From Chlorobium sp. (GTDB lineage Bacteria > Bacteroidota > Chlorobiia > Chlorobiales > Chlorobiaceae): a DNA stretch of 64,000 nt. Position numbers and translations under genes: made by a program. A model generated the notes under the pieces. The model saw nothing but the letters and a program-made list of their open reading frames with translations. It searched no databases and was not told the origin of the DNA. The stretch is from assembly GCA_005843835.1 (NCBI GenBank), contig SZXZ01000011.1, positions 36,382 through 100,381 on the forward strand. The letters are read 5' to 3'. Positions 38,133-48,895 of this stretch are shown one piece after another; the first letter of the stretch is position 1, and every line of letters begins with the position of its first letter.

Positions 38133-38879
38133 ATGAGGTTTACCCTTGTTGGAAATGGCAGAATGGGCTGCCAAGTTGCTCACGTAATCGCTCAGTCGGG
38201 CTGCCATGAAACTTCTGCAATACTCGATGTAGATACACGAATCGTTCCTGAGGCATTTCAAGGTAGCGATGCAATCATTGACTTCACTGTCAGAGAAGCA
38301 TTTCTCGGAAATCTTCCGGCTATGCTTTTATCAGGAGTTCCCATTGTTGTGGGTACAACAGGGTGGGATGATGTTATGGATCAGGTCAAACAAATGGTTT
38401 CTGATGCAGGATCATCACTTCTTTACTCAGCAAATTTCTCGCTCGGCGTCAACATATTTTTGAGAAGCGTTCGCGAAGCAGCACGGCTTATTGCTCCCTT
38501 TTCTCAGTTTGATATTGCCTTTGCGGAACAGCATCATACAGGAAAGGCTGATTTCCCAAGCGGTACAGCTCTCAGGGCTGCCGATATGATATTGTCTGCC
38601 AACAGTCGGAAAAAAACCGTTGTCCGGCAATTGTCAGATGACAGGAAGCTTGCTCCCGAAGAACTTCAGGTCGCTGCTCTCAGGCTTGGTGGGGTGTTCG
38701 GAAAACACACAGCCTTTATTGATTCGGAGGCAGACGAAATTGTAATTTCTCATACAGCAAAAAACAGGTCCGGTTTTGCTTCAGGAGCAGTTGAAGCTGC
38801 TGCTTGGCTTGCTCTGCGTCATAAAACAAAACCAGGCTTTTATACGATGGATGATTTTTTAAATGAATTGTTCTCCTGA
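38133..38879 (+). CDS. dapB: 4-hydroxy-tetrahydrodipicolinate reductase
   Basis: This enzyme of the lysine/diaminopimelate route, 248 aa, uses NAD(P)H. Its Rossmann motif [10 protein letters not shown] is at residue 7. [19 protein letters not shown] and the signature [18 protein letters not shown] are present with catalytic His and Lys. The pair HHTGK is the family site; the usual DAPSGT is DFPSGT here. It lies 55 bases after parB, possibly in the same transcript, followed immediately by a DUF4199 gene. Confidence 0.95.
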   Translation: MRFTLVGNGRMGCQVAHVIAQSGCHETSAILDVDTRIVPEAFQGSDAIIDFTVREAFLGNLPAMLLSGVPIVVGTTGWDDVMDQVKQMVSDAGSSLLYSANFSLGVNIFLRSVREAARLIAPFSQFDIAFAEQHHTGKADFPSGTALRAADMILSANSRKKTVVRQLSDDRKLAPEELQVAALRLGGVFGKHTAFIDSEADEIVISHTAKNRSGFASGAVEAAAWLALRHKTKPGFYTMDDFLNELFS

Positions 38880-38885
38880 AGATAT

Positions 38886-39431
38886 ATGGCTACTGATAAT
38901 GTAAATCAACCTGTTCTGCCATTTTCAGGAAAGCTTTTTGCTGTTCTTCTGGGTGCTTCAATTATTATTGTATCGACTACCGTTCCCTATTTGACACTGC
39001 TTAATGTGTTTCTCTTTGCGGGGATTTTCCTTGCCGGTACAGTCGCGCTTCATCAGACAATCATGCGTTTTCAAGTGCGGCTGACCTATAATCAAGCCTT
39101 TATCCTTGGTTTCGTAACAGGTTTGGTTGGGGGTGTTGTGTCAGAAGGTATCACCTTTCTTCTTATGGAGCTCTTCAATTACAGACCAGGAACTGAAAGT
39201 CTTGCTCTTGTGATCGACTGGGCTCTGGAATTGGCAAAAGGCAGGCCTGAAGTACAGCAGCAGGTGCAGGCGCTGATTGCTGCCGAGAAGCAGGCTCTTG
39301 CACCTGTTAAATTAAGCTTCATTGATATTCTGATGAATATGCTTTTTTCCGGGGTGTTTTATGCACCGATAACCGGCCTAGGCGGAACATTTGCTGTACT
39401 CAGGCTAAAACGAAAAGCGACGAGAGGTTGA
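38886..39431 (+). CDS. DUF4199 family membrane protein
   Basis: This is a 181-aa membrane protein of the DUF4199 family, which is common in Bacteroidetes and Chlorobi. Segments near residues 13-33, 36-57, 70-95 and 145-170 are hydrophobic, giving about four helices. FQVRLTYNQAFILGFVTGLVGGV between helices is the family core. The function is unknown. It starts 6 bases after dapB, so the two are probably one operon, but no link between the functions is known. Confidence 0.78.
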   Translation: MATDNVNQPVLPFSGKLFAVLLGASIIIVSTTVPYLTLLNVFLFAGIFLAGTVALHQTIMRFQVRLTYNQAFILGFVTGLVGGVVSEGITFLLMELFNYRPGTESLALVIDWALELAKGRPEVQQQVQALIAAEKQALAPVKLSFIDILMNMLFSGVFYAPITGLGGTFAVLRLKRKATRG

Positions 39432-39472
39432 AAACTTTGGCGCTTTGAACGAAAAGTTATTGCAGTCCGGTT

Positions 39473-40549
39473 TTATAGTGTCCAGAGTGAGGTAAGCTTA
39501 AGCTCTTTTTCATTCACAATCATCCCTTCCCTGTAAAGTCTGTAAGCATCCAGCAGTCCTTGTTCTGACCCAAAAGGGGTTTCAAGCAAATCATGCTTAA
39601 GATAACGGTAGGTATCCAGGCCGCATGCAGCAGGATTTGAATTTCCTGAAGCAGCAAGCCACGAGTAAAAACTCAAACTGATTCCGCTTTCAAAAGCAGA
39701 GCTGAAAACCGCAAGCAAATTGTTTTTTTTTGCATAGAGAGCTAATTTCAACGTTGCAGATATTCCTCCCAAACGGTTTGGTTTAAGAATCAGTGCGCAA
39801 AGTGCTGCGGCTGGAATTTTATAAAGAAGTTCCGGCTTTTGCCAGAGAGTTTCGTCTAATGCCGAAAGGAGTGATGTTTTGGCATGAAACTCACCGATAT
39901 GTTCAGCTTGTGTCAAAGGTTCTTCTATATAGGCAATGCTGCCTTTTGGAATATGTCCGGCAAAGCTGATCGCCTCATCGAGTGAAAGAGACTGATTAGC
40001 ATCAAGTCGAAGTTCCATACCGTTTCCAAACTTGCGATAGAGTTCCTTAATGCTCCTGATGGCAGTGTCTATTTCCCCAGATGAAATTTTAAGCTTGAAT
40101 GTCCGATACCCGAGGCCCTTGTACTCCTCGGCCCGTTTTACGACTTGGGACGTTTCACCAAAGAGCAGTGCGTTAACAGGAACATGTTTTGCTGCCCGTT
40201 CCATAACCCCTGAAAACGCCGGAGCATTTCCTGAGATTACAGCATCAAGGTTGATCATAGCCATTTCAAGCCCCGTACGCACCGAACTGAATAATCCATC
40301 AGGTAAAGTGCCATTATTGGTAAATGCACTTTTTGAAAGTACCCCGACAAGCTGTTCCTCAGCAGACTCAAGGCTTTCCTCATGCAGGCCCGGTAGGGGA
40401 GCAATCTCACCATATGCAGTATGATTCACTTCCGCATTTTTAAGGGCAAGGATTATGCCTTCCCTTTGACGCAGCCACTGTCCTTTTACAGAAACAGGTT
40501 CTATAAAAGGAACAGTATACCTGTAGAGAAGGATATGGGTCGCTTTCAA
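39473..40549 (-). CDS. menC: o-Succinylbenzoate synthase
   Basis: This enolase-superfamily dehydratase makes o-succinylbenzoate from SHCHC, 358 aa. The first catalytic Lys is in FKLKISSGE (about 170). Metal ligands are in LRLDANQSL (about 197), YIEEPL (about 222) and SALDETLW (about 246), and a second Lys is in LKPNRLGG (about 272). Its start overlaps the menB stop by ATGA. It is the last gene of the leftward menFDHBC operon; menE, menA and menG are not in the window. Confidence 0.93.
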   Translation of the reverse strand: MKATHILLYRYTVPFIEPVSVKGQWLRQREGIILALKNAEVNHTAYGEIAPLPGLHEESLESAEEQLVGVLSKSAFTNNGTLPDGLFSSVRTGLEMAMINLDAVISGNAPAFSGVMERAAKHVPVNALLFGETSQVVKRAEEYKGLGYRTFKLKISSGEIDTAIRSIKELYRKFGNGMELRLDANQSLSLDEAISFAGHIPKGSIAYIEEPLTQAEHIGEFHAKTSLLSALDETLWQKPELLYKIPAAALCALILKPNRLGGISATLKLALYAKKNNLLAVFSSAFESGISLSFYSWLAASGNSNPAACGLDTYRYLKHDLLETPFGSEQGLLDAYRLYREGMIVNEKELKLTSLWTL

Positions 40550-41367
40550 GGTCGCTTTGGAAATTTACTGAAATCCGGTTTACGCTTTTCGACGAAAGCA
40601 TTTTTGCCTTCCTGCGCTTCTTCACACATATAATAGAGCATGGTGGCATTTCCAGCAAGTTCCTGCAATCCTGCCTGCCCGTCACAGTCAGCATTAAGTG
40701 CCGATTTCAGGCATCTTATCGCGAGTGAGGAGTTGGCAAGTATTTCACGGCACCATTGAACAGTTTCCTGTTCAAGTTGTTCCAATGGTACAACCGTGTT
40801 CACCAGGCCCATCGACAAGGCATCAGCAGCATTGTACTGACGGCAAAGGTACCATATTTCGCGTGCTTTTTTCTGGCCGACAAGTCGAGCCATATAACTT
40901 GCTCCCCATCCTCCATCAAATGAACCAACCTTTGGTCCTGTCTGGCCAAATATGGCATTTTCGGCTGCTATGGTAAGATCACAAAGCATATGCAGAACAT
41001 GGCCTCCACCGATTGCATAGCCCGCAACCATAGCTATAACCGGTTTTGGACACGTGCGGATATCGCGTTGAAAATCAAGGACGTTCAGTCGGTTAACTCC
41101 TTTGTCATCGGCATATCCGGCGTACCCTCGAATTTTTTGATCGCCACCGGAGCAGAAAGCCAAATTACCGGCACCGGTGAGAATGACAACACCAATAGAC
41201 TCATCATTACGTGCTTCTGCAAGTGCTGTAATCATTTCCTCAACAGTCAGAGGTCGAAATGCGTTTCTCACTTCAGGGCGGTTGATAGTGATTTTAGCAA
41301 TACCTTCAGCCTTATGGTAAAGGATGTCGGTAAAATCGCCTGTTTGTATCCAGTTTACTACGCTCAT
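40546..41367 (-). CDS. menB: 1,4-Dihydroxy-2-naphthoyl-CoA synthase
   Basis: This crotonase-family enzyme closes the ring of o-succinylbenzoyl-CoA to DHNA-CoA, 273 aa. The oxyanion segment [24 protein letters not shown] (about 65-90) and [48 protein letters not shown] are near-identical to known MenB. Its start overlaps the menH stop and its stop overlaps the menC start. The order menB before menC is not the catalytic order; menE, which would act between them, is elsewhere. Confidence 0.97.
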   Translation of the reverse strand: MSVVNWIQTGDFTDILYHKAEGIAKITINRPEVRNAFRPLTVEEMITALAEARNDESIGVVILTGAGNLAFCSGGDQKIRGYAGYADDKGVNRLNVLDFQRDIRTCPKPVIAMVAGYAIGGGHVLHMLCDLTIAAENAIFGQTGPKVGSFDGGWGASYMARLVGQKKAREIWYLCRQYNAADALSMGLVNTVVPLEQLEQETVQWCREILANSSLAIRCLKSALNADCDGQAGLQELAGNATMLYYMCEEAQEGKNAFVEKRKPDFSKFPKRP

Positions 41368-42188
41368 AAGTTCTTTTTTTCTTGCTGGTTGAAAAAAAAT
41401 CTCAAACGATCCAGAAACAAATCATTGTTTTCAAGCTGCAGGGTATGACCACAATGAGGAAATATTTCAAGATCAGAGCCAGGGCATAACTTAACCATTT
41501 GGCGACCAATCTCTACGTAGCGATCATCTTTTTCCCCTACAAAAAACCTTACCTGCACTTTATTGTGTTCCAGATTATCCCACTGTGATGGCTGTCTTCC
41601 TGTTCCGAGCACTCTCATAATAAGAGCAAGGTCACGAGGGTTATTGAATTTCCTCATACTCTCTATCTCTTCAAAGAGAGGGTGATGTTTTAATGTTGAA
41701 AAAAGTGGCTGGTCATACCATGCTTCAATAAATCCTTCAAAGTTTCGTTCTATTTTCCTGGCAATTTTTTCATCATGCTTCTGTCGCTCAATCTGTTCAA
41801 TTGCTGTCTTGAGCCCGGGTGATGCAGAGACTATAAGAACTTTTACAAAAAGGGCCGGGTGACGAAGCATGAGAGCGAGAGCAAGTCGTCCACCCATAGA
41901 ATATCCAACGAGAAGGCAGGGCGTTGAGGTATTCATGCGTATCAGTTCTGCGAGGGCATCTAAAGTTTGTTCGAAATAACCATCAGCGTCAGGCTTATTC
42001 AGAAGGATCGCCTTACCGTGGCCTGGCAGATCAACCATCATACAGCAATATTCATCATGAAGCCCCCTTGATACAGGATACCAGTCGCTTCCTGAACCAA
42101 GAAACCCGTGCAGAAAAACGATGCATGGAAGCGACTCATTTCCTTCGGTTCGGATATGGAAAGGGATGCCCTGTATTGTTGTCTGCAT
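41364..42188 (-). CDS. menH: SHCHC synthase (alpha/beta hydrolase)
   Basis: This 274-aa hydrolase-fold enzyme eliminates pyruvate from [23 protein letters not shown] is the oxyanion part, [15 protein letters not shown] gives nucleophile Ser (about 100), the Asp region lies in [10 protein letters not shown] and the His in [11 protein letters not shown]. Hydrolases of this type are hard to assign from sequence alone, but its place between menD and menB, with ATGA overlap to menB, makes the call good. Confidence 0.88.
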   Translation of the reverse strand: MQTTIQGIPFHIRTEGNESLPCIVFLHGFLGSGSDWYPVSRGLHDEYCCMMVDLPGHGKAILLNKPDADGYFEQTLDALAELIRMNTSTPCLLVGYSMGGRLALALMLRHPALFVKVLIVSASPGLKTAIEQIERQKHDEKIARKIERNFEGFIEAWYDQPLFSTLKHHPLFEEIESMRKFNNPRDLALIMRVLGTGRQPSQWDNLEHNKVQVRFFVGEKDDRYVEIGRQMVKLCPGSDLEIFPHCGHTLQLENNDLFLDRLRFFFNQQEKKNL

Positions 42189-42226
42189 GGGATGAAGTCT
42201 TATGAAAGAGCTTGTTGTGTATGAAT

Positions 42227-44002
42227 TTATCGGTAAAGATATGTAACGGCAAGAGCATCAATTCTTGCCTGAAGGGCGCGATGCTGCAACAGATTTTTCT
42301 GCCGTGAGCTTTTTATTTCAATAACTGTGCTTTTACTGCTGTTTGAGGCAGCCGTGTATATCTCACAGAATTCACCGTTTGTTTTAGGGCACGCATACTC
42401 TATACCGAAAGTTTCAGCCGCTGACTGGACGCTATAATTCTGGGGTGTGGCAAAATGTGTTTCAAAGATGTCACTGTACCCTGCAACAGGCAAAAAAGAG
42501 AATATGCCGCCACCATTATTGTTTACAACAATAATCCGAAGAGCTACACTTAGGGTGTTGAGTAACGATAGCGCATTCAGGTCATGCAGAAAAGCAAGAT
42601 CCCCAATCACGAGAGTTCCGGATTTACCGTGTCCTTCAGCAAAACCTGCAGCTGTGGACAGAATGCCATCTATACCGCTTACACCCCGGTTAATGCCGCA
42701 TGTAATGCGTTTACAATAAAGGTTTTCATTCTCGCCATTGGATTCATTGCATGCGTAGGTATCCATATCCCTCACTGGCATGCTGTTTGAGACAAAAAGT
42801 ATCTGTTGTTCTGTGATAAGTTTTGAGGTCAGCCGTGCTGCAGAAATTTCAGAAACGGGATAATGTGAGAGTGTTTCAGCATCAATTTCTTCTCCGGCCT
42901 TGAAAAAAAAATCATCAGCATTGAGAATATTTATGCCGGATAATGTTGATCGAGAGCCTTTTAGAGAGGTCGAAGTTTGTACGATGGATCCTTCAACGCG
43001 GAGGGTAACGTTATGGTCTGGAGAGAAACGATTCGCCTGAGAACGAACTACAATGTATTTATCTGGATTCCATACCCTCAGCGCAGCTGCTGGATGTTTT
43101 GCGATCAGATGACCTCCGAAATGCAACACCAGATCAGGTTTGAAATGGCTTATGAATAATGGGGACTGAAATGCCAGTTGCCATGGTTGAATACCGTTCT
43201 TCAGTCTCAGGCCAGAAGAAAGATCTGCATAGAGAGGCACCTTCAAATCAAATGCCAGTTCTTCGACGGCATCAGCTTCTTCAGAGCTGTGCATGCTTCC
43301 AGCAATAATCAGGGGCTGTTTTGCCTCAGAAAGCGCCTTGCGCAGTATCGCAATGGTTTCGGGTTCAGGGTGTTTATCAGGAAATAATGAAACTCCCGAT
43401 GGCTTGCCGTCAGTCATCCATTCTTTCAAAGGATCCAGCCAGAAATCATGTAAATCAGTGTTTTTCGGTTCAAGAGGTTCTCTGAAAGGCTGGTTCAGAT
43501 GTACTGGTCCTGCCGGTGATCCCAGTGTTTTAGATACTGCATATGCTATGGTAGAGAGCAGAGCTTTGAGGGGAACTTCCCGGGATGGCAGTGGAAGCTG
43601 CATATTCCATCGAGTGTAACTGCCGAAAATATTTTCCTGTCTTATAGTTTGGTTTGCGCCGCATTCAAGCAACTCAAAAGGACGATCGGCAGAAAGGATA
43701 AGCATGGGCTGATAATCCATTGATGCCTCAATAACAGCAGGGAAGTAGTTTGCAACCGCAGTACCAGAAGTGCAGATTAACACTGCAGGTTTCCCTGTTG
43801 CCCGACCATAACCGAGCGCAAAAAAACCGGCAGACCTTTCATCGGCAAACATTTTCCAATCTGCTTTCTGGTTTCTTGCTACAGCAACGGTAAGCGGTGT
43901 AGAGCGAGATCCTGGTGAGATACAAAAAAAGTCCGCTCCCTGTCTTATCAGTTCTTCAATGACAAGGGTGCTCCATATCGAGGTTATTTCGGATGGGTTC
44001 AT
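42227..44002 (-). CDS. menD: SEPHCHC synthase (MenD)
   Basis: This thiamine-diphosphate enzyme adds succinic semialdehyde (from 2-oxoglutarate) to isochorismate, 591 aa. The N-terminal pyrimidine-binding region has [21 protein letters not shown] and the helix-end Glu in [20 protein letters not shown]. The diphosphate site near 425-470 has [18 protein letters not shown] and [15 protein letters not shown], then [13 protein letters not shown]. Its start overlaps the menF stop by 4 bases. The 2-oxoglutarate it uses is a reverse-TCA product in green sulfur bacteria. Confidence 0.96.
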   Translation of the reverse strand: MNPSEITSIWSTLVIEELIRQGADFFCISPGSRSTPLTVAVARNQKADWKMFADERSAGFFALGYGRATGKPAVLICTSGTAVANYFPAVIEASMDYQPMLILSADRPFELLECGANQTIRQENIFGSYTRWNMQLPLPSREVPLKALLSTIAYAVSKTLGSPAGPVHLNQPFREPLEPKNTDLHDFWLDPLKEWMTDGKPSGVSLFPDKHPEPETIAILRKALSEAKQPLIIAGSMHSSEEADAVEELAFDLKVPLYADLSSGLRLKNGIQPWQLAFQSPLFISHFKPDLVLHFGGHLIAKHPAAALRVWNPDKYIVVRSQANRFSPDHNVTLRVEGSIVQTSTSLKGSRSTLSGINILNADDFFFKAGEEIDAETLSHYPVSEISAARLTSKLITEQQILFVSNSMPVRDMDTYACNESNGENENLYCKRITCGINRGVSGIDGILSTAAGFAEGHGKSGTLVIGDLAFLHDLNALSLLNTLSVALRIIVVNNNGGGIFSFLPVAGYSDIFETHFATPQNYSVQSAAETFGIEYACPKTNGEFCEIYTAASNSSKSTVIEIKSSRQKNLLQHRALQARIDALAVTYLYR

Positions 44003-45423
44003 ACTTCCATGCGGGTTATAGCCAGAATTTCACCTATTTTCTGGTCTACCTCTTCCCATTCCGAAAAAGGATTTGAGCCTTTAACAAGCCCTGCTCCGGA
44101 GTATAGATAAGCAAAACGGCCATTAACAAGAGCTGAGCGGATAGCAACAGAAAATTCAGAAGCACTCCGGCTTACCCAGCCGACAGGTGCTGCATACCAG
44201 CCACGGCTAAACGGCTCCAAATCTATGATATGCTCAAGAGCATTTGTTTTGGGGACACCGCCAACAGCAGGAGTAGGGTGGAGCAGTTTCAGTACAGAGC
44301 TGTCATCCTGAAATTCCGGTTTCAATATGGCGGTACAACGGGTGTAGAGGTGTGCAAGGCGGTTAAGTTGCAGCACCGTGACATCTTTATCCATATCAAT
44401 ATTGCTGCATATCTTGAGGAGCTCCTGATAGATCATATCCTTTACAAATTTATGCTCTCGGATATCTTTCTCCGAACTTAGAAGAGCTTCAGAAGCCTCA
44501 TTATCACTACCGCTGATTGTTTCTTTAGAACAGGTTCCTGCGAGGGCTTCAGTAAGCAGCATATTGCCATCCCTTCGGTAGAGCCTTTCCGGGCTGAAAC
44601 TGAAAAATGCATTATTTTCAGTAGGTTCAAAATAGAACCTGTAGATTGCATTTTGCGGAGAAGGATACTGCAAAAGAAAAAGAAGAGGCGAAAAACTGTT
44701 GCCGAATTCCAGAACAGTCTGTCGGGCAAGCATGATTTTTTCCATGCCTCCGGTACTAAAAGATTGCAATGCTTTCTGACATTGTTCTATCCAGGTTCTC
44801 TCATCCGGGTTATAAGAAAGATCCAGAAATTCCGGGACTTTCATTGTCGAACAATCAAAATCGGAAACTACTCTATCGAGCGCATCATTGATCGCACTGA
44901 TTTTTGTTCCGGATTCAACACAATCCTCAAGCAAAAGGTGGCAAGTCAGTGAAAACCTTTTATTTTCAAAGGTTAGCTGAATAAGGGGAAGAATAAATGA
45001 AAACGAGGAAAATTGCTGCCATATTGGGTCTTGCGTTTCCAGGTTATTAAAGTGGAACCCGCCGAAGTAGCGCGCATGAGGGTCCTTACTTGCAATGGCA
45101 AGTCCAAATTGATGGAAACTGGCATCATTATTTCCAGATTCTTCAAACGTTATACTGTCAGCAGCACCAATTCCTGCAACCGAAAAATCTTTTTCCCGGT
45201 TCGTCCATAAAAGTTTTGGATATACGGTTTGACGGCACAACCATCCAGTGATATCAGCCGGCTGAACTTGCAGAGTAAACGTTACAAGCAGATTTCGATT
45301 AGAGCTATTGATTAGTGCGCTCTTGCAATCAAAAAGTCTTAAATCTTCTTTAAGCCTTGAAACTGCTTTTTGTATGGATAAGGGTTCCTCTGAAGATATG
45401 TTGATCTTATATTGCTCACTCAT
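43999..45423 (-). CDS. menF: Isochorismate synthase
   Basis: This converts chorismate to isochorismate, 474 aa. The C-terminal chorismate-binding domain has [15 protein letters not shown] (about 228), [25 protein letters not shown] (about 280), [44 protein letters not shown] and [22 protein letters not shown], a complete set. I use ATG 45423; the frame opens to 45498 with TTG codons only. It is the first gene of the menFDHBC operon, so this enzyme sets the entry to menaquinone from chorismate. Confidence 0.95.
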   Translation of the reverse strand: MSEQYKINISSEEPLSIQKAVSRLKEDLRLFDCKSALINSSNRNLLVTFTLQVQPADITGWLCRQTVYPKLLWTNREKDFSVAGIGAADSITFEESGNNDASFHQFGLAIASKDPHARYFGGFHFNNLETQDPIWQQFSSFSFILPLIQLTFENKRFSLTCHLLLEDCVESGTKISAINDALDRVVSDFDCSTMKVPEFLDLSYNPDERTWIEQCQKALQSFSTGGMEKIMLARQTVLEFGNSFSPLLFLLQYPSPQNAIYRFYFEPTENNAFFSFSPERLYRRDGNMLLTEALAGTCSKETISGSDNEASEALLSSEKDIREHKFVKDMIYQELLKICSNIDMDKDVTVLQLNRLAHLYTRCTAILKPEFQDDSSVLKLLHPTPAVGGVPKTNALEHIIDLEPFSRGWYAAPVGWVSRSASEFSVAIRSALVNGRFAYLYSGAGLVKGSNPFSEWEEVDQKIGEILAITRMEV

Positions 45424-45577
45424 ACGTTTTTCGGCATTGTAACTCTCGGACACTGCTCTATTGCATTGACTGTAACAAACTGTACAATAATTCAGCAATA
45501 ATGGTTTCCAATCGAAAAAAAATCTGTTATTTCGGAATTTATTGGAAAAAAAGATCTGTGATAACGACTTGAGTTAA

Positions 45578-46180
45578 TCACTTAACTTTTTCGTTTTTGA
45601 AATGTTTCTGCAGTGAGGTAGCAAGATAATTGTTTTTCTTAAGAAGCCACTCATAAATCGCCTGAGCTTCAACCTTTTGCCCTGTATGGAGATAGCATAT
45701 AGCAAGATTGTAATGTGCCTCAGTAAATGATTCGCTGTTATCAATAGACTCACTGTACGATTTAGCCGCTTTATCAAATTGTTTCAGTTGCATATATGCA
45801 TTGCCGACATCGTAAAGGGAGAGTGAGTCTTTTGGAGAGTGCTCAAGATGTTTTTGAAAATATTTCAGAGCCTCAACATATTTTTTCTGATTGAATGCAA
45901 CTGCCCCAAGTGCATGATACGCTTCATCAAGTTTGGGGTTAATTGCCAGCGCATTTTTATAAGCGTCCTCTGCTTCAGCATATCGTTCGCTGCGAGCATA
46001 CCCATTAGCAAGGAGCATATAAGCACTTGCATCCTTCGGGTTTTTCCAGACTTGCTGCTGTAGGGATTTCAGCTCGTTCGATGACCGGCTGCATGAAACC
46101 AGCATGGTCAGGCTTGCCAGCAGAACCAGTACTGACAGGCGTTGTATACCGACTCTTGAAAATGGTAAGGAATGTGTCAT
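45578..46180 (-). CDS. TPR-repeat lipoprotein
   Basis: This 200-aa protein has a type II signal peptide (SVLVLLASLTMLVSC) with the lipobox Cys near residue 30, so it should be lipid-anchored, then about four TPR units (SAYMLLANGYARSERYAEAEDAYKNAL, AYHALGAVAFNQKKYVEALKYFQ, SLYDVGNAYMQLKQFDKAAKSY, AHYNLAICYLHTGQKVEAQAIY). It resembles scaffold lipoproteins of outer-membrane assembly or gliding systems, without a specific match. It is alone on its strand between menF and a divergent HMA gene. Confidence 0.82.
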   Translation of the reverse strand: MTHSLPFSRVGIQRLSVLVLLASLTMLVSCSRSSNELKSLQQQVWKNPKDASAYMLLANGYARSERYAEAEDAYKNALAINPKLDEAYHALGAVAFNQKKYVEALKYFQKHLEHSPKDSLSLYDVGNAYMQLKQFDKAAKSYSESIDNSESFTEAHYNLAICYLHTGQKVEAQAIYEWLLKKNNYLATSLQKHFKNEKVK

Positions 46181-46370
46181 AATGGCTCAATATACTCACT
46201 CCCCGAGTGATCTGCCAATCCTGATTATAGACATATCCATTTTGGTGGAAAATATTTCCAATTTGGCGGCAGTGTACGTAACTTCATTAATGAAGGGTCA
46301 TACCTGCTGAATTGATGAATAAGTGTAGACCATTATATCTCAGTATTCAACGAATTATTTTGGTAAATCC

Positions 46371-46577
46371 ATGAAAAATGAAATACAAGTAAGCGGCATG
46401 AACTGTCCAAGTTGTGAAATGCTTGTAAGGGAAGCCCTTGAAGATCTTGAAGGGATTATCGATGCCGATGCATCACATCAAAAAGGTATTGTTACCGTTG
46501 ATTATGATCCCAAATTAGTAAGCATTGCAACCATCACAATGGTAATTGAGAAGCAGGGATTTAAAGTAGTATCCTGA
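46371..46577 (+). CDS. Heavy-metal-associated domain (CopZ-like) chaperone
   Basis: This 68-aa protein is a single HMA domain. GMNCPSCEMLV holds the metal-binding CxxC at C13 and C16. It resembles copper metallochaperones that hand ions to P-type ATPases, but the partner ATPase and a regulator are not nearby, and mercury or zinc relatives are possible. The ferredoxin-like fold is complete in length. Confidence 0.86.
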   Translation: MKNEIQVSGMNCPSCEMLVREALEDLEGIIDADASHQKGIVTVDYDPKLVSIATITMVIEKQGFKVVS

Positions 46578-46623
46578 ATAGCTCTAAGTTTTTTGCCGGT
46601 AAAATAGAAAAAACCACAGCATC

Positions 46624-47367
46624 ATGGCGTTGGAAAAAACAGAGCGTCTGGCCGTGCTTATAGATGCCGATAATACGCAGGCAACAATTATAGAAGGACT
46701 TCTTTCAGAAGTTGCCAAATATGGTACGGCAAGTGTAAAAAGAATATACGGCGATTGGACTTCAACAGCTTTAAGGAGCTGGAAAGAGGTGCTTCTGGAG
46801 TATTCGATTCAACCCATACAGCAGTTCGGGTACACCAAGGGAAAAAATGCTACTGACAGCGCGATGATTATTGATGCCATGGACCTTTTGTATACTGGAA
46901 AGTTTCATGGGTTCTGCATTGTCTCCAGCGACAGTGATTTTACCAAACTTGCATCAAGGATCCGGGAATCAGGCCTGATCGTTTATGGCTTCGGAGAGAA
47001 AAAGACCCCGGCAGCTTTTGTTTCCGCTTGCGACAAATTTATATATATCGAAGTACTGCGAGCAAAAATCAATGAAAATGAATCGATTGCCAAGAAGTCG
47101 GCAGCAGAATTGAAACAGGACACCCGACTGGTGCGTTTATTGAGAGATGCGGTCGAGGCCTCTTCTGACGAAAGTGGTTGGGCTCTTCTGGCCACGACAG
47201 GCAGCAACATCGCTAAACAGTCTTCCGAGTTTGATCCTCGTAATTACGGTTACATTAAACTTGGAGAATTGCTATTTGCCACAAAACTCTTCGATCTTGA
47301 AGAGAGGATTATTGGAGAAGGCCAGTCAAAATCTATCTATGTTCGTGATAAGCGAAAAAAAGGGTAA
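46624..47367 (+). CDS. NYN-domain protein with LOTUS/OST-HTH, LabA-like
   Basis: This 247-aa protein has an N-terminal NYN (PIN-like) nuclease domain: AVLIDADNTQATIIEGLL (first Asp pair), TKGKNATDSAMIIDAMDLLYTGKFHGFCIVSSDSDFTKLASRIRESG (acidic active-site residues). The C-terminal part (about 165-240) reads as an OST-HTH/LOTUS RNA-binding domain: LLRDAVEASSDESGWALLATTGSNI and FDPRNYGYIKLGELL. Members are probably RNases or RNA-binding regulators. ATCATGG begins the frame after a small gap from the HMA gene. Confidence 0.88.
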   Translation: MALEKTERLAVLIDADNTQATIIEGLLSEVAKYGTASVKRIYGDWTSTALRSWKEVLLEYSIQPIQQFGYTKGKNATDSAMIIDAMDLLYTGKFHGFCIVSSDSDFTKLASRIRESGLIVYGFGEKKTPAAFVSACDKFIYIEVLRAKINENESIAKKSAAELKQDTRLVRLLRDAVEASSDESGWALLATTGSNIAKQSSEFDPRNYGYIKLGELLFATKLFDLEERIIGEGQSKSIYVRDKRKKG

Positions 47368-47401
47368 TTCACTACTAAACCGCAAGAAGGAAGATTTACT
47401 C

Positions 47402-48415
47402 ATGAAAAAACTAAAGGTCATTCTACAGCTATTCAGTCTGGTATTATTGCTTATTCCTGTCAAGGCTGGCGCTGTCGATCTTCCTGGATCGCAGGATTAT
47501 CCATTGCTTCGCCGGTTTGCCGGTTCCGAAATTGTTGGATACCATGTTAAGCGGTTTGATGAATACGAATTGCAGACTTCAACCTTCAATAGCTATAATC
47601 TTGAAACCAAAAAACGTGAATATGCTTCTCCTCCCTTGAAACCCGAGGGCAAGCTTACCCGGATATGGTATGAAGCTGCTGGCGATGTTGGTTCTCTTGA
47701 AGTTTACAGAAATTATCTAAATGAGCTGAGATCCAAAGGATTTGTTATTCTTTACGACTCGAAGATAGACAAGACAGCTTCAGGGTGGAACAATTACCTT
47801 GCTCCATTCGGCTCAATGGATCTTCAGACCAATCGCAGTAACTATATCTTTTTTGCCGCTGAAAAAACAGGGATTTGTGTGGCCAGCGCAAAAATGAATC
47901 GACCGGAAGGCAATATCTATGTACATGTAACTGTCGTAGAATGGGGAAAAAGTGATACGGTGTACAAGGCAAAACGTGGTGCATACATAGCCTTAGACAT
48001 TATTGAGACACAATCGATGGCTCAAAAAATGGTGACAGTAACAGCCGATCAGATGTCAAAATCCCTGACTGCGACAGGAAAAGTTTCCCTCTACGGAATT
48101 TATTTCGATACCAATAAGTGGGAAATCAAGCCTGCATCCCGTCCAGCTCTTCAGGAAATCGCAAAACTTGTGAAAGAGCACCCGGCATTGAAACTCCATG
48201 TAGTCGGTCATACCGATAATGTTGGAGGCTACGAGTTTAATATGGGACTTTCAAAGCGCCGGGCTGATGCTGTTGTAGCATTGTTAGTTAAGGAGTATGG
48301 TGTTCCGGCAACACGTCTCACAGCAAATGGTTTAGCCTATCTTGCTCCAATTGCTCCAAACACTTCAGATGCCGGAAGGGAAAAAAACCGTCGGGTTGAG
48401 CTGGTGCCTAGGTAA
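47402..48415 (+). CDS. OmpA-family outer membrane protein
   Basis: This 337-aa exported protein starts with a signal peptide (MKKLKVILQLFSLVLLLIPVKAGA). A roughly 190-residue N-domain follows (VDLPGSQDYPLLRRFAGSEIVGYHVKRFDEYEL), related to DUF4892-like domains in OmpA proteins. The C-terminal OmpA peptidoglycan-binding domain has YGIYFDTNKWEIKPASRPALQEIAKLVKEH, VVGHTDNVGGYEFNMGLSKRRADAV and EKNRRVEL. The start at 47402 has AAGGAAG upstream; a much longer in-frame extension runs back through the NYN gene and is rejected. It is terminated by the hairpin at 48450-48468. Confidence 0.9.
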   Translation: MKKLKVILQLFSLVLLLIPVKAGAVDLPGSQDYPLLRRFAGSEIVGYHVKRFDEYELQTSTFNSYNLETKKREYASPPLKPEGKLTRIWYEAAGDVGSLEVYRNYLNELRSKGFVILYDSKIDKTASGWNNYLAPFGSMDLQTNRSNYIFFAAEKTGICVASAKMNRPEGNIYVHVTVVEWGKSDTVYKAKRGAYIALDIIETQSMAQKMVTVTADQMSKSLTATGKVSLYGIYFDTNKWEIKPASRPALQEIAKLVKEHPALKLHVVGHTDNVGGYEFNMGLSKRRADAVVALLVKEYGVPATRLTANGLAYLAPIAPNTSDAGREKNRRVELVPR

Positions 48416-48449
48416 AAAAGGATTGTAACTATAAGAGTAAACTAAAAAA

Positions 48450-48468
48450 GGTACTGTATTACAGTACC
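48450..48468. terminator. Bidirectional intrinsic terminator, OmpA gene and tRNA-Asp
   Basis: GGTACTGT-ATT-ACAGTACC is a perfect 8-bp stem with a 3-base loop, flanked by six A on the left and eight T on the right. It therefore works as an intrinsic terminator on both strands. It ends the OmpA-family gene (+) and lies 10 bases after the 3' end of tRNA-Asp (-). Confidence 0.9.
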
Positions 48469-48477
48469 TTTTTTTTG

Positions 48478-48552
48478 CGGAGCTGACGGGGTTCGAACCC
48501 GCGACCTCCTGCGTGACAGGCAGGCGCTCTAACCAAACTGAGCTACAGCTCC
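48478..48552 (-). tRNA. tRNA-Asp (GTC)
   Basis: On the minus strand the cloverleaf is complete: acceptor stem GGAGCTG/CAGCTCC with discriminator G73, D-arm GCTC...GAGC, anticodon stem CCTGC/GCAGG with loop CTGTCAC (anticodon GTC), variable loop AGGTC, and T-arm GCGGG-TTCGAAC-CCCGT. The 3' CCA is not encoded; CAA follows the discriminator. G73 suits aspartyl identity. Confidence 0.96.
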
Positions 48553-48895
48553 TTGAAAGAGGAGTAAATGTATAGAGTCAATGCATAATATCCAAAAAGT
48601 ATTTTCCTTTTTTTTCTTTTTATATTTAACCCATTACATGGTTATCAGATTCTGCAGCTTGTTGTTTTTATTGCGTTTATAGTGCGACATTGAAATCATA
48701 TTTCGGATATTTTTCGGTATGGCTTTCTTTTTTTTCAGGATAAATACGAGAGGGTTCAACATTTCATACCAATGAATAACAATAGTTAAAAAAACAGTGT
48801 TTTTACCCGCCATATTTTGAAGGATTTTTATAACTTTGTGCGCGATGCTCTAACAGCAAATATTTTGGTATTCAACCATCAACACAGCTAACATC
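48553..48895. other. Intergenic region upstream of citrate synthase
   Basis: No gene is seen in these 343 bases between the divergent tRNA-Asp and citrate synthase genes. There are several T-runs (near 48605-48625 and 48725-48740) and A/T-rich stretches, and no recognisable riboswitch. Promoters for both genes should be here. Confidence 0.4.

Noticed and set aside
47147..47401. Extension of the OmpA-family gene back into the NYN gene
   Set aside because: The frame is open but the region is already coding in another frame; a signal peptide and ribosome site sit at the later ATG 47402.
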